The notes under the pieces were generated by a model. The model had not been told where the DNA came from, ran no database searches, and worked only from the letters and a program-made list of their open reading frames with translations. DNA of 64,000 nucleotides from Hyphomicrobiales bacterium. GTDB lineage: Bacteria > Pseudomonadota > Alphaproteobacteria > Rhizobiales > Beijerinckiaceae. Shown one piece after another: positions 24,610 through 31,995 of the stretch. Where the stretch lies: the NCBI GenBank assembly GCA_947455025.1, contig CANGLU010000009.1:1-64000 (forward strand). The letters are read 5' to 3'. The position numbers were made by a program, and so were the translations under genes. The first letter of the stretch is position 1, and each line of letters opens with the position of its first letter.

Positions 24610-25827
24610 CTAAACGGCGCTTGATAGCAGAGATTTGAGCTTGAAGGCCGGATCAGCCAAGAACGTTTTATCGGGCTTGGCCCGCTTCGCGATGAGCATT
24701 TCGGCAAATCGAATATCGCGCGCGATGCTGTTGCCGATACCTAAGCCGCTCGCTGCGAGCAATCGACCGTCGGCTGCGAGATGGAACAGGATAGAGGCCT
24801 GCTCATCGATCTTGCGTTCAATCTCTTCGGTTGCATCCATCGCAAGGCCTGCAATTTGCAGCGTGAGATCGTATTGATCCGACCAAAACCATGGAACGGC
24901 CTGATAGGCATCTGTTGATCCGAGCATCGCCTTTGCAGCGTGATCGCCTTGTTCCTGTGCCGCGCGCCAGCTCTCGATACGGATGTGCTTATTGTCGTAA
25001 AGCGGATGCGGGAACGAACAGCAATCGCCTGCCGCATAAATGGCGGGATCGGAAGTTTGAAGCATCCCGTTGACCGCAATTCCATTACCAATTGTAAGCT
25101 CCGCCTTTTGCGCGAGTTCAATATTCGGTAATGACCCGATGCCGGCAAGAACCACGTCGCTCGGGATTTCGGTTCCGTCTTCCAGCGTAATCATGCGGGC
25201 AGCACTGACGGAGGCGATCGCTTTACCGATGTGAAAGGTTACGCCCGCCATCCGATGCCGCGCCTCTATCTTGGCAGCAAGCGATGCTGGAACGGCCCGA
25301 CCGAGAATACGCGGCGCTGATTCGATTAGCGTAACGATGGCGCCGTATTTCCGAGCTTCCGCGGCAATTTCAAGGCCGATGAAACCGCCACCAAGGATGG
25401 TTAGGCGGAAATCCGGCGAGATTACATCATAGAGAGCCTTGGCATCGTCATAGCTACGGAGATACCGGGCTTGCGGAACGTCATTTCCATTGAGGACGAG
25501 CGGGCGAGGACGCGCGCCCGTAGCGATCAGGAGCTTGTCATAGGGTAGGCGTTCATGATTCGAGAGCGCAACTTCTCGTGCATCCCGGTCAATCGAAAGC
25601 GCGATGCTATCACTGTGCAGGGCGATACGATCTTCGAGCAGTCTATCCGTGCCGCCGATCGGCTTTAAGGCGACGCCGTCCGCACTGGGCTTTGATAGCG
25701 GCGGGCGCTCATAGGGAATATGAGCTTCGCCATTTACGAGATCGATAGCGCCATCAAATCCCTGCTCGCGCAATGCTAATGACGCTCTGACCCCGCATTC
25801 TCCCGCGCCGATGATGACGATCCGCAT
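24610..25827 (-). CDS. FAD-dependent ferredoxin reductase (MocF-like)
   Basis: 405 residues from ATG 25827 (MRIVIIGAGECGVRASLALR), with an in-frame ATG nine bases upstream. The fold is that of BphA4/putidaredoxin-reductase proteins: FAD-binding GAGECG at the N-terminus, YERPPLSK near residue 44, ATGARPRPL near 108, a second Rossmann motif ILGGGFIGLEIAAEA for NAD(P)H near 150, and IYAAGDCCSFPHPL contacting FAD near 265. It passes electrons from NAD(P)H to a [2Fe-2S] ferredoxin, most likely the Rieske protein encoded at 25992. In rhizopine catabolism MocF has this role for the MocD oxygenase. A terminator between the two genes on this strand suggests partly separate transcription. Confidence 0.9.
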   Translation of the reverse strand: MRIVIIGAGECGVRASLALREQGFDGAIDLVNGEAHIPYERPPLSKPSADGVALKPIGGTDRLLEDRIALHSDSIALSIDRDAREVALSNHERLPYDKLLIATGARPRPLVLNGNDVPQARYLRSYDDAKALYDVISPDFRLTILGGGFIGLEIAAEARKYGAIVTLIESAPRILGRAVPASLAAKIEARHRMAGVTFHIGKAIASVSAARMITLEDGTEIPSDVVLAGIGSLPNIELAQKAELTIGNGIAVNGMLQTSDPAIYAAGDCCSFPHPLYDNKHIRIESWRAAQEQGDHAAKAMLGSTDAYQAVPWFWSDQYDLTLQIAGLAMDATEEIERKIDEQASILFHLAADGRLLAASGLGIGNSIARDIRFAEMLIAKRAKPDKTFLADPAFKLKSLLSSAV

Positions 25828-25844
25828 AAGCCTCATCCAATTTT

Positions 25845-25868
25845 AAAAAAAGCAGGCGCAATGCCTGC
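25845..25868 (-). terminator. Intrinsic terminator (leftward) after the Rieske gene
   Basis: On the minus strand GCAGGC pairs with GCCTGC over loop ATTGC, followed immediately by seven T residues. It lies between the Rieske ferredoxin gene and the reductase gene, so reductase expression probably depends on read-through or its own promoter. Confidence 0.8.
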
Positions 25869-25991
25869 CATTTCAACGCTATGGCAATCTTCCTTGATCA
25901 GGCAATGCCTTTTATCTCTTGCCCCTCTAAAGCCACCTTTGTAGCCGCATCGACTTATGGGCCGATAAGGAAACAAATTTGTCGGATGCCG

Positions 25992-26303
25992 TTAGGCGAG
26001 TTCGATAAATAAATCGTCGTTTTCAATTTTTGTTGGATAGGTCTTTAGATTAATGCACACGGGTGCACCCTTAGCGGCACCTGTGCGGTAATCGAAACGG
26101 CCATTGTGCTTCGGACACTCTATCGTGTAGTCCATCACCAACCCATCGGCGAGATGAACGGATTCATGGGTGCATAATCCATCGGTCGCAAAAAATTGGT
26201 CATCTTTGCGATAGAGCGCATAGGTTTTGTTGTCATGGTCAAACCGAATAACATCTTCGTCCGGAATATCATCGGTTTTGCAGGCTTTAATCCATTGCGT
26301 CAT
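25992..26303 (-). CDS. Rieske [2Fe-2S] ferredoxin (MocE-like)
   Basis: 103 residues, the usual size for a Rieske-type ferredoxin. The cluster-binding motifs are complete: C-x-H at Cys44/His46 (GLCTHESVHL) and C-x2-H at Cys63/His66 (ECPKHNGRFDYRTG). No signal peptide or membrane anchor is present, so it is cytoplasmic. It would carry electrons from the reductase encoded at 24610 to oxygenases. Candidates are the desaturase-type oxygenase at 30719 and the two hydroxylases at 15575 and 33066. In rhizopine clusters the equivalent is MocE. A 227-bp upstream gap holding repeated TGAAACA motifs suggests a regulated promoter of its own. Confidence 0.92.
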   Translation of the reverse strand: MTQWIKACKTDDIPDEDVIRFDHDNKTYALYRKDDQFFATDGLCTHESVHLADGLVMDYTIECPKHNGRFDYRTGAAKGAPVCINLKTYPTKIENDDLFIELA

Positions 26304-26338
26304 TGTGAAGGTCCTACGGGCACGAAGTTGAAAATTAC

Positions 26339-26391
26339 GAAATGAAACAGATGAAACAATATAGTTTGACTTGAAATATTTGTTTCATTTC
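26339..26391. promoter_or_regulatory. Inverted and direct TGAAACA repeats upstream of the Rieske gene
   Basis: GAAATGAAACA (26339-26349) and TGTTTCATTTC (26381-26391) are perfect 11-bp inverted repeats, and a further ATGAAACA lies at 26351-26358. On the minus strand a TATATT hexamer between the arms could be a -10 element. Three copies of TGAAACA within 50 bp, 36 to 90 bp upstream of the gene, fit an operator array for one of the LacI-type regulators. The half-site TGAAA also occurs at 15522. Confidence 0.6.
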
Positions 26392-26530
26392 ATAATTCTG
26401 AAAGATGAGCCCGTTTAATATACAAATTTATGCTTCTCAAGATAATTTTTGAACCGTGAAATTTACAGACTTGGCTTTCACATGCGCAGCATTGTCGAAT
26501 GCGGTAAATTCGTCATCTTTTAAATTGTTT

Positions 26531-27328
26531 TCACTTTGGCAATTGCGCGATGAAGGCTTTCAGTTCCTGATCGTCAATCGGGACAAGATGCTTGTCTTCG
26601 GGATAGGCGCCCGTCTCGACATCTTGGCGAAATTCATTGAAGGCTGCGATCCGCTCGAGTTGAAGGCGGTCATATTCCGCACGAAAATTGCGATACACTT
26701 TCGCATGGCGGGGACGATGGGTCCGCGTGTAGCCTAAAACGTCTTCAGAGAAGAGATATTGGGCATCCCCGCCTGTTCCAGCGCCCATCGACAAGAGGAC
26801 GAGGGATGTACGCTTCGCGATTTCTTCGGTCACACGTCCGGGAACAACTTCGATTTCAGCGCCGATGGCGCCCGCTGCTTCGAGAGCCTTGCACTGGTTG
26901 TAGACATACATCGCGGTATCGGCCGTTTTACCAACTGCCTTAAAGCCGCCTGTCCATGTGGCGCGGGCGGGGCAGAGGCCCACATGGCCGACTACCGGAA
27001 TACCTTCCGCCGATAATTTCGAAATTGTGTTAAAGCTACCGGCGCAATAGAAAGCATCGCCACCAATTTTCATTCCGGCAAAGGCTGAGCGCAGATAATC
27101 TTCATAAGTCGCATTGTCGCCATACAGCAGCCCAACCTGAACAAAACAGTCTCCGGCCGCCTCGCGCATTTCGGGTGTCCAAATTGGCGCGATGATGGAG
27201 AGTAGGTCAATGCCTGCCGCCGCTGCCGCCGCTGCCTCTTCCGGCGTCTCAACAAACAGCATTGTCATTTGGCGCTTGCCCTTTTGGGCCCGCAAATCCG
27301 CAACGGTCATACGATTATTTTTTTTCAT
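26531..27328 (-). CDS. PanB-like TIM-barrel protein, paralogue 2 (module 2)
   Basis: 265 residues. It shares the PanB order with the protein encoded at 21370: MTMLFVETPEEAAAAAAAGI, IPVVGHVGLCP, IEVVPGRVTEEIAKRTSLVL with the conserved Glu160, SMGAGTGGDAQYLFSEDVLG and a C-terminal TGAYPEDKH. As in paralogue 1, PanB metal-site positions appear changed (SIIAP, QVGLLYG, CAGSFN), so pantothenate synthesis is unlikely. By eye the two paralogues are well under half identical, so they may act on different compounds. The gene sits directly upstream of the Rieske gene and 21 bp downstream of a sugar-transporter ATPase gene, making it part of module 2. Confidence 0.82.
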   Translation of the reverse strand: MKKNNRMTVADLRAQKGKRQMTMLFVETPEEAAAAAAAGIDLLSIIAPIWTPEMREAAGDCFVQVGLLYGDNATYEDYLRSAFAGMKIGGDAFYCAGSFNTISKLSAEGIPVVGHVGLCPARATWTGGFKAVGKTADTAMYVYNQCKALEAAGAIGAEIEVVPGRVTEEIAKRTSLVLLSMGAGTGGDAQYLFSEDVLGYTRTHRPRHAKVYRNFRAEYDRLQLERIAAFNEFRQDVETGAYPEDKHLVPIDDQELKAFIAQLPK

Positions 27329-27349
27329 GATAAAACTCTCAATGGCAAA

Positions 27350-28162
27350 TTAGGTGCGGATCACGTGATCTGTTAGTTCTTCGATCGTCGTATCTTTCTT
27401 CTCGGCTTCAAAGACTTTCGTGCCGTGGCTCATGACCACAAAGCGGTCGCATACCATATAGGCATGATAAAGGTTGTGGGTGACGAGAACGCTCGACGTG
27501 CCTTCTTGCTTGAGGTTGCGAACATAACCAAGCAAATGCTCTGTTTCGCGCACGGAGAGGGCCGATGTCGGTTCATCAAGTAGAAGAATGTTGCGTTTAA
27601 AATGGACGGCGCGGGCGATGGCGACGGCCTGCTTTTGGCCGCCTGATAAAAAGCCCACTTCCTTGCGCGGGTCATCAATGCCGGAAATCTGGACAGCGCT
27701 GCCTAGAATATCGGCCGCTGTTTCCTCCATTTTCTGGTGATCCATGAAGCCCCATTTATTTACGATCTCGCGGCCCATAAAAATATTCCGCGTGATCGAC
27801 ATGGAGTCGACCAGAGCGATATCTTGATAGATCGTTTCGATGCCCGCGGCTTCGGAATCGCTACGGCGGCGAAATTCAGTTCTTTTTCCATTGACATAAA
27901 TCTCACCCGATGTGGGCGGATTGATGCCGGAAATCATTTTGACAAGCGTTGATTTCCCGGCGCCATTGTCACCGAGCAGTCCTATGACTTCGTTTCGGTT
28001 GATGTAAAAATCCATATCCTTTAGCGCGACAAAAGATCCATACCGTTTTTGAATATTGCGCAATTCAAAAAGGGGCGTTTCTTTTGGCGCAGATCCACGG
28101 ATTGGCGCATCAACAGGAAGATGATCGCCGGCGGAAGGATGCCGAAGTTGATCGTTGGTCAT
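27350..28162 (-). CDS. Sugar ABC transporter ATP-binding protein, single NBD (module 2)
   Basis: 270 residues. Motifs are Walker A GDNGAGKST near residue 61, signature LSGGQKQAVAIARAV near 170, Walker B ILLLDEPTSALS near 190 and H-loop VLVTHNLYHAY. About 30 extra residues precede the first strand, with proline and histidine. It is a single-domain FrcA/XylG-like ATPase that drives the permease encoded at 28173, ten bases upstream in this operon. GTAAGGAT precedes the ATG. Confidence 0.92.
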   Translation of the reverse strand: MTNDQLRHPSAGDHLPVDAPIRGSAPKETPLFELRNIQKRYGSFVALKDMDFYINRNEVIGLLGDNGAGKSTLVKMISGINPPTSGEIYVNGKRTEFRRRSDSEAAGIETIYQDIALVDSMSITRNIFMGREIVNKWGFMDHQKMEETAADILGSAVQISGIDDPRKEVGFLSGGQKQAVAIARAVHFKRNILLLDEPTSALSVRETEHLLGYVRNLKQEGTSSVLVTHNLYHAYMVCDRFVVMSHGTKVFEAEKKDTTIEELTDHVIRT

Positions 28163-28172
28163 AGCTTTATCC

Positions 28173-29240
28173 TTACGCTTTGCTGCGGCGAACGGCGGTG
28201 TTCATGATGACAGCGAGGACAATGAGAAGCCCAACAAACCCGTCAAAATAATAGGCCGGTGCGCGAATGAGGAGAAGGACATCCTGGATCGTGAAGACAA
28301 GGGCAGTACCCAGAACGATACCGAGGATCGATCCTCGCCCTCCGGTTAGGGCTGCGCCGCCAATAACAGATGCCGCAATGGCCTGAAGCTCCATCCCCGC
28401 TCCGCCGCCCGGTTGGATCGATCCGACACGGGTAGCCGCCAGCACACCGGAGAAGGCCGCCATTGTGCCCGCAATGGCGAAGGCAATCGTCTTGGTCCGA
28501 GCCGGATCAATACCAATGGCGATGGCCGCGTTCTTGTTGCCGCCGACAGCATAGAAATGGTTCCCGAGCCGATGGTGATGCAGCAGGAAATAAAACAGCA
28601 CTGACATAATAGCGAGCCAAATGATGGATGAACTAAAGAGATCCAAAAATACGCCGCCGAACATCGAGAAAAAGGGCTCACTGGGCTTATACCGTAAAGC
28701 CACGGCACCATGATAGAACAGGGTGGCGCTGCGCCAAAACAACATGGCGCCAAGCGTTGTGATGAAGGATGGAATTGAGAAGCGCAACGTAATAAAAGCG
28801 TGGGCGCTGCCGATGAGTGCGCCGAGAACCAAGACGATGAGAAGTGCAACGAAGGGCACAATGGCGCTCGCATTTTCTGCGCCAATATCGCCGCCCCAAT
28901 CATTTGTCAGTGTCGCACAGACAATCGATAAAAACGAAAACAGCATCCCAACCGACAGATCATATTCACCGGCGATCATTAAGGTACCAACGCCAAGCGC
29001 CATAATACCCAACGGGGCCATTGCCTTGAAAAACACGGCGATATTGGGCTGGCTCAAATACCGAAACTGGTCTGGCATCGCGAGGGCCGCGATAACACAA
29101 ACGACCTGTGCCACGATAAACATAACGGCGATGCCGCCTTCGGGCCGATCACGCGTCCAATCTGCCATCTTTTTCCACAGCGAGCGGTTGTTGCGTTCGG
29201 AAATTGCTTTTTTGATGTGATCAGACTGGTAGCCGGACAT
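28173..29240 (-). CDS. Sugar ABC transporter permease (RbsC type, module 2)
   Basis: 355 residues with a hydrophilic N-terminal tail of about 35 residues and then eight to ten membrane helices. Landmarks: LGVGTLMIAGEYDLSVGML near residue 110, ITLRFSIPSFITTLGAMLFW near 178, a YAVGGNKNAAIAIGIDPART cytoplasmic loop near 244 and AAGVIGGAALTGGRGS-type (here AASVIGGAALTGGRGS) near 295. It is predicted to form a homodimer because no second permease is encoded nearby. GGAGAAATT precedes the ATG. It lies 123 bp from the binding-protein gene, a gap containing a strong hairpin. Confidence 0.92.
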   Translation of the reverse strand: MSGYQSDHIKKAISERNNRSLWKKMADWTRDRPEGGIAVMFIVAQVVCVIAALAMPDQFRYLSQPNIAVFFKAMAPLGIMALGVGTLMIAGEYDLSVGMLFSFLSIVCATLTNDWGGDIGAENASAIVPFVALLIVLVLGALIGSAHAFITLRFSIPSFITTLGAMLFWRSATLFYHGAVALRYKPSEPFFSMFGGVFLDLFSSSIIWLAIMSVLFYFLLHHHRLGNHFYAVGGNKNAAIAIGIDPARTKTIAFAIAGTMAAFSGVLAATRVGSIQPGGGAGMELQAIAASVIGGAALTGGRGSILGIVLGTALVFTIQDVLLLIRAPAYYFDGFVGLLIVLAVIMNTAVRRSKA

Positions 29241-29322
29241 AATTTCTCCAATCGAAGAAAGCGGCGGCGAGCATTGTGCCCGCTACGTTCTACAATGAAT
29301 ATGTGGTCGGATGAGAAAGCAA

Positions 29323-29354
29323 TTCCCGGCACGATCTGGAGCTCGTGCCGGGAA
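29323..29354 (-). other. Stem-loop between binding-protein and permease genes (module 2)
   Basis: TTCCCGGCACGA (29323-29334) pairs perfectly with TCGTGCCGGGAA (29343-29354) across eight bases, a 12-bp stem. It begins 9 bases after the stop of the leftward binding-protein gene. No T-run follows on that strand, so it probably protects the upstream mRNA or attenuates transcription. Confidence 0.75.
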
Positions 29355-29363
29355 CTCAGGAGC

Positions 29364-30347
29364 TTAGCGAACGGGGCCAGCCCACTTTTGAGCGAACTGG
29401 AAGTTCGTCTTGTCAACGAGGCCCGCGCCACCCGTATCCATTTCAGATGGGTAGAGGCCGTATTTCAGGTAGAGTGCGAGTTGCGTCACAGCATAGAAGC
29501 CCTGCGAATAGGGTTGCTGATCGACGGCGGCGATCAAATCACCTGTCTTGATGTTATCAAGAATTTCCTTCGAAATATCGAAGCCGCCTGCTGGAATCTT
29601 CAGCTTGGCATCCTTGATGGCCTGCACGGCCTGCGAGGTTGGCGTTTGACCAAGGCCTACAACGGCCGCTGTCTTCGGGTGACCGATGAGATATTGCGTC
29701 ATCAAGTCGAGGGCCTTTGCATGGTCATTGCCCGTGCCGAGGACTTCGCTGGTTGCACCGATTTCAGCCAATGCCTTCTGGACACCTTCGTGGCGTTGAA
29801 CGGCATAGGTAGCTTCTGGTGCCTCAACTGGCGTGAATACAACGTCACCCTTCTTGAGCTTACCTTCTGCAATCATGCGCTTGCCGAGGACGTAGCCGGC
29901 TGCAACAAAGTTCTGGCCCATGAACGCCATACGGCATGTCGAACCTGGTGCACCATGACGCGAATCGTCAATGTTGAAGGTGACGATCGGCGTGCCAGCC
30001 TTCATCGCGTCGCAAGCGAGCTTCACATAGGCATCGTCGTTAGCGATATTGACTGCAATGCCGCTGACCTTGTTGGCAAGTCCGGTTTCGAGAATTGTCT
30101 TTTGCTTGTTGGCATCTTCTTCGCCGAACTGCACGTCAATATTGACGCCCTGTTGAGCGGCTGCATCCTTTGCGCCGTTGACGACAGCTTCAAAGAAGGC
30201 GTTGGATGATTGTGACCAAGGAACGAATAGAATGTTGATCTTTGACCATTCAGCCTTGTGATCTGCATCGGAAGCAATGGATGGTGCAGCCGCAACAAGC
30301 GCGCTGGCTAAACCCAATGCCATTAAAGATTTATTGAGCACTGACAT
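29364..30347 (-). CDS. Sugar ABC transporter solute-binding protein (RbsB/MocB type, module 2)
   Basis: 327 residues with a Sec signal peptide (MSVLNKSLMALGLASALVAA, cleavage near residue 25 at SIAS). The mature fold is type I sugar-binding: INILFVPWSQSSNAFFEAVV, VSGIAVNIANDDAYVKLACD, IVTFNIDDSRHGAPG, and a C-terminal IAAVDQQPYSQGFYAVTQL. The ATG follows GGGAGGAT. It feeds the permease at 28173. A 371-bp upstream gap with several inverted repeats separates it from the desaturase-type gene, so it probably has its own regulated promoter. Confidence 0.92.
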   Translation of the reverse strand: MSVLNKSLMALGLASALVAAAPSIASDADHKAEWSKINILFVPWSQSSNAFFEAVVNGAKDAAAQQGVNIDVQFGEEDANKQKTILETGLANKVSGIAVNIANDDAYVKLACDAMKAGTPIVTFNIDDSRHGAPGSTCRMAFMGQNFVAAGYVLGKRMIAEGKLKKGDVVFTPVEAPEATYAVQRHEGVQKALAEIGATSEVLGTGNDHAKALDLMTQYLIGHPKTAAVVGLGQTPTSQAVQAIKDAKLKIPAGGFDISKEILDNIKTGDLIAAVDQQPYSQGFYAVTQLALYLKYGLYPSEMDTGGAGLVDKTNFQFAQKWAGPVR

Positions 30348-30375
30348 ATAATCCTCCCATATCGGCTTTTGAATA

Positions 30376-30404
30376 ATTCAATTGGTTGCCGTGTCCAATT
30401 GAAT
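30376..30404. promoter_or_regulatory. Perfect 10-bp inverted repeat upstream of binding-protein gene
   Basis: ATTCAATTGG (30376-30385) and CCAATTGAAT (30395-30404) are separated by nine bases. The site is 29 to 57 bp upstream of the binding-protein start, within the likely promoter or leader, and suits a dimeric repressor or a leader hairpin. Confidence 0.55.
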
Positions 30405-30437
30405 AGGCGTTTTATTTTCACTTTGTGCGTTAGAACT

Positions 30438-30472
30438 ATCGTGCTGGTTAAACTATATTTTAACAGCACGAT
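30438..30472. promoter_or_regulatory. Long imperfect palindrome upstream of binding-protein gene
   Basis: ATCGTGCTG (30438-30446) and CAGCACGAT (30464-30472) are perfect arms, and the inner TTAAA/TTTTAA bases extend the pairing with one bulged G. It lies about 90 to 125 bp upstream of the gene. No T-run follows on either strand, so an operator is more likely than a terminator. Confidence 0.5.
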
Positions 30473-30619
30473 AAATTTAAGATACCAACGCAGTACATCT
30501 ATGCTCACGTGTCTTGAAATAAAAATCAACTAGAATTTATAATTTTTTTTGAAATTAAAAATGATATCAAAATCAATTAATCATTGCAGCACAGTAACAT
30601 TATAAAACGTCAAAAGTCC

Positions 30620-30644
30620 CGTTAAGAGTCATTAGCTCTTAACG
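30620..30644. other. Hairpin with 9-bp stem downstream of oxygenase gene
   Basis: CGTTAAGAG (30620-30628) pairs with CTCTTAACG (30636-30644) over seven bases. Together with the next hairpin it lies within 100 bp of the oxygenase stop on the minus strand and may end that transcript, though no strong T-run follows. Confidence 0.45.
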
Positions 30645-30677
30645 CGAAACAACAATTTAGTGCATTTCAAATCGCAT

Positions 30678-30700
30678 TGGGAGAGCTTTATTTTCTCCCA
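30678..30700 (-). other. Hairpin directly after oxygenase gene
   Basis: TGGGAGA (30678-30684) pairs with TCTCCCA (30694-30700), 19 bases beyond the stop of the leftward oxygenase gene. It is terminator-like in position but lacks a T-run. Confidence 0.45.
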
Positions 30701-30718
30701 GCACCTATTCGAAATTCT

Positions 30719-31816
30719 TTATTGTTCAGCAACCGGCGCTGGCTTAAAGGGGCGCGCTGTTGGTGGCAAAGTACGCCGAATAAAATAATCAGGATCTCTT
30801 AGTTGCCGAATAAGCGTAGGGATAATTTCACGATAGGCGTCGTAAAAGCTTGAATAGGGCTTCGGGCAATCTGGAAGCATTTCCTTGTGAAGTTCAGGCA
30901 AGCGATAATAAGGAACCATCGGGAACATGTGATGCTCCACGTGATAATTCATGTTCCAATAAATGAAGCGGCTGAATGGATTCATATAAACCGTGCGGCA
31001 ATTCTGACGATGATCGAGAACGTCTTCGGCAAGCCCGATATGTTGTGTCACGCCGGTGAGGATATGATGCCAAGCGCCATACATCCGTGGAAGGCCGATG
31101 ACCATTAGCGGCAAGATCGAGCCCATATAGACAGCGGCGGCGAGGGTTGCTGCATAGATAATCGTCCAAACTCGTGCGACATTATAGGCTTTGGATTGTT
31201 CACTCTCAGGGATGAAATCCTTTTCCTGATCGTTCAAAGTGCCGGACGCATGACGCAGCATGGTGAGCAGTGATTGGGGAACGTCCAGAATACCAAATAC
31301 ATTCAGAATGAGTTTGATCAGTTCCGGTGGACGCATGGTAATAATCTCGGGATCGCGCCCGACCACAATGGTATCGGTGTGATGCCGCGAATGGCTCCAG
31401 CGCCAAACAACCGGATTTCGGATCATTAAGAAACAGGCGAGCTGATATACGGCATCGTTTTTCCAAGGCGTCTTGAAGGCCGTGCCATGGCCGCATTCAT
31501 GCCAGCGGCTATCGCCTCCTGATCCATATAAAACGCCATAGATCAGAAAAAATGGCACCGCCCATACACTCGGCCAAAGCCAGACACCCAAGCCCGCCGT
31601 CACGATCATTCCGCCGATCCAGAGGATTGTGTCACGTGTCGCAGGCCCGTCGGACCGCTGCATCAATTCTTTCATGCGGGCGCGTGGAATATCCGTCCGA
31701 TACCATTCGGCATTGGCGAGGCCAATGTCGACCGCCTGCTTATTCAGCGCGCCCGTTAAGCTGTAATCGCGTGGATGATTCTTGTGATGCTGCTCGGTAG
31801 TGATTGCGACCGTCAT
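30719..31816 (-). CDS. Fatty-acid-desaturase-type di-iron oxygenase (MocD-like)
   Basis: 365 residues with two pairs of membrane helices. The three histidine boxes are complete: HECGH at 106-110, HSRHH at 142-146 and NYHVEHHMFPMVPYYRLPEL towards the C-terminus. The second box is followed by TDTIVVGRDPE, a pattern I associate with MocD/rhizopine-type oxygenases and not with lipid desaturases, although this is recalled. MocD with MocE and MocF is implicated in oxygenative demethylation of 3-O-methyl-scyllo-inosamine. The ferredoxin and reductase counterparts are encoded at 25992 and 24610. The gene diverges from the LacI-type regulator at 31996. Confidence 0.88.
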   Translation of the reverse strand: MTVAITTEQHHKNHPRDYSLTGALNKQAVDIGLANAEWYRTDIPRARMKELMQRSDGPATRDTILWIGGMIVTAGLGVWLWPSVWAVPFFLIYGVLYGSGGDSRWHECGHGTAFKTPWKNDAVYQLACFLMIRNPVVWRWSHSRHHTDTIVVGRDPEIITMRPPELIKLILNVFGILDVPQSLLTMLRHASGTLNDQEKDFIPESEQSKAYNVARVWTIIYAATLAAAVYMGSILPLMVIGLPRMYGAWHHILTGVTQHIGLAEDVLDHRQNCRTVYMNPFSRFIYWNMNYHVEHHMFPMVPYYRLPELHKEMLPDCPKPYSSFYDAYREIIPTLIRQLRDPDYFIRRTLPPTARPFKPAPVAEQ

Positions 31817-31995
31817 GATCCCCGCCCATTGTCTATTGCCGATAAAGCATTGTAATCACTGTATTTTTTATTATATGCCCTAGCTTGCTATCGTGCGTCA
31901 GGAATTGCAACGAATTTTGCGAGCTTCGAAACAAATGATTGCAAAACTATCAAATCGATGGTCAAGTGCCGGTACTTATTGAGGGATTTTGTTGC

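Larger units (their letters stand above)
30348..30718. other. Intergenic region rich in inverted repeats
   Basis: This 371-bp gap between the oxygenase gene and the module 2 binding-protein gene (both leftward) holds four inverted repeats, described separately at 30376, 30438, 30620 and 30678, and a very A/T-rich section around 30520-30610. No coding frame with family features is seen. It probably contains the promoter and operators of the transporter operon. Confidence 0.7.

Noticed and set aside
24370-24624. Continuous 84-codon frame starting with GTG taken as an intact small gene
   Set aside because: Only its first half matches PurU, the second half is out of frame with the PurU C-terminus, and a full catalytic domain is missing. 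Annotated as a pseudogene instead.
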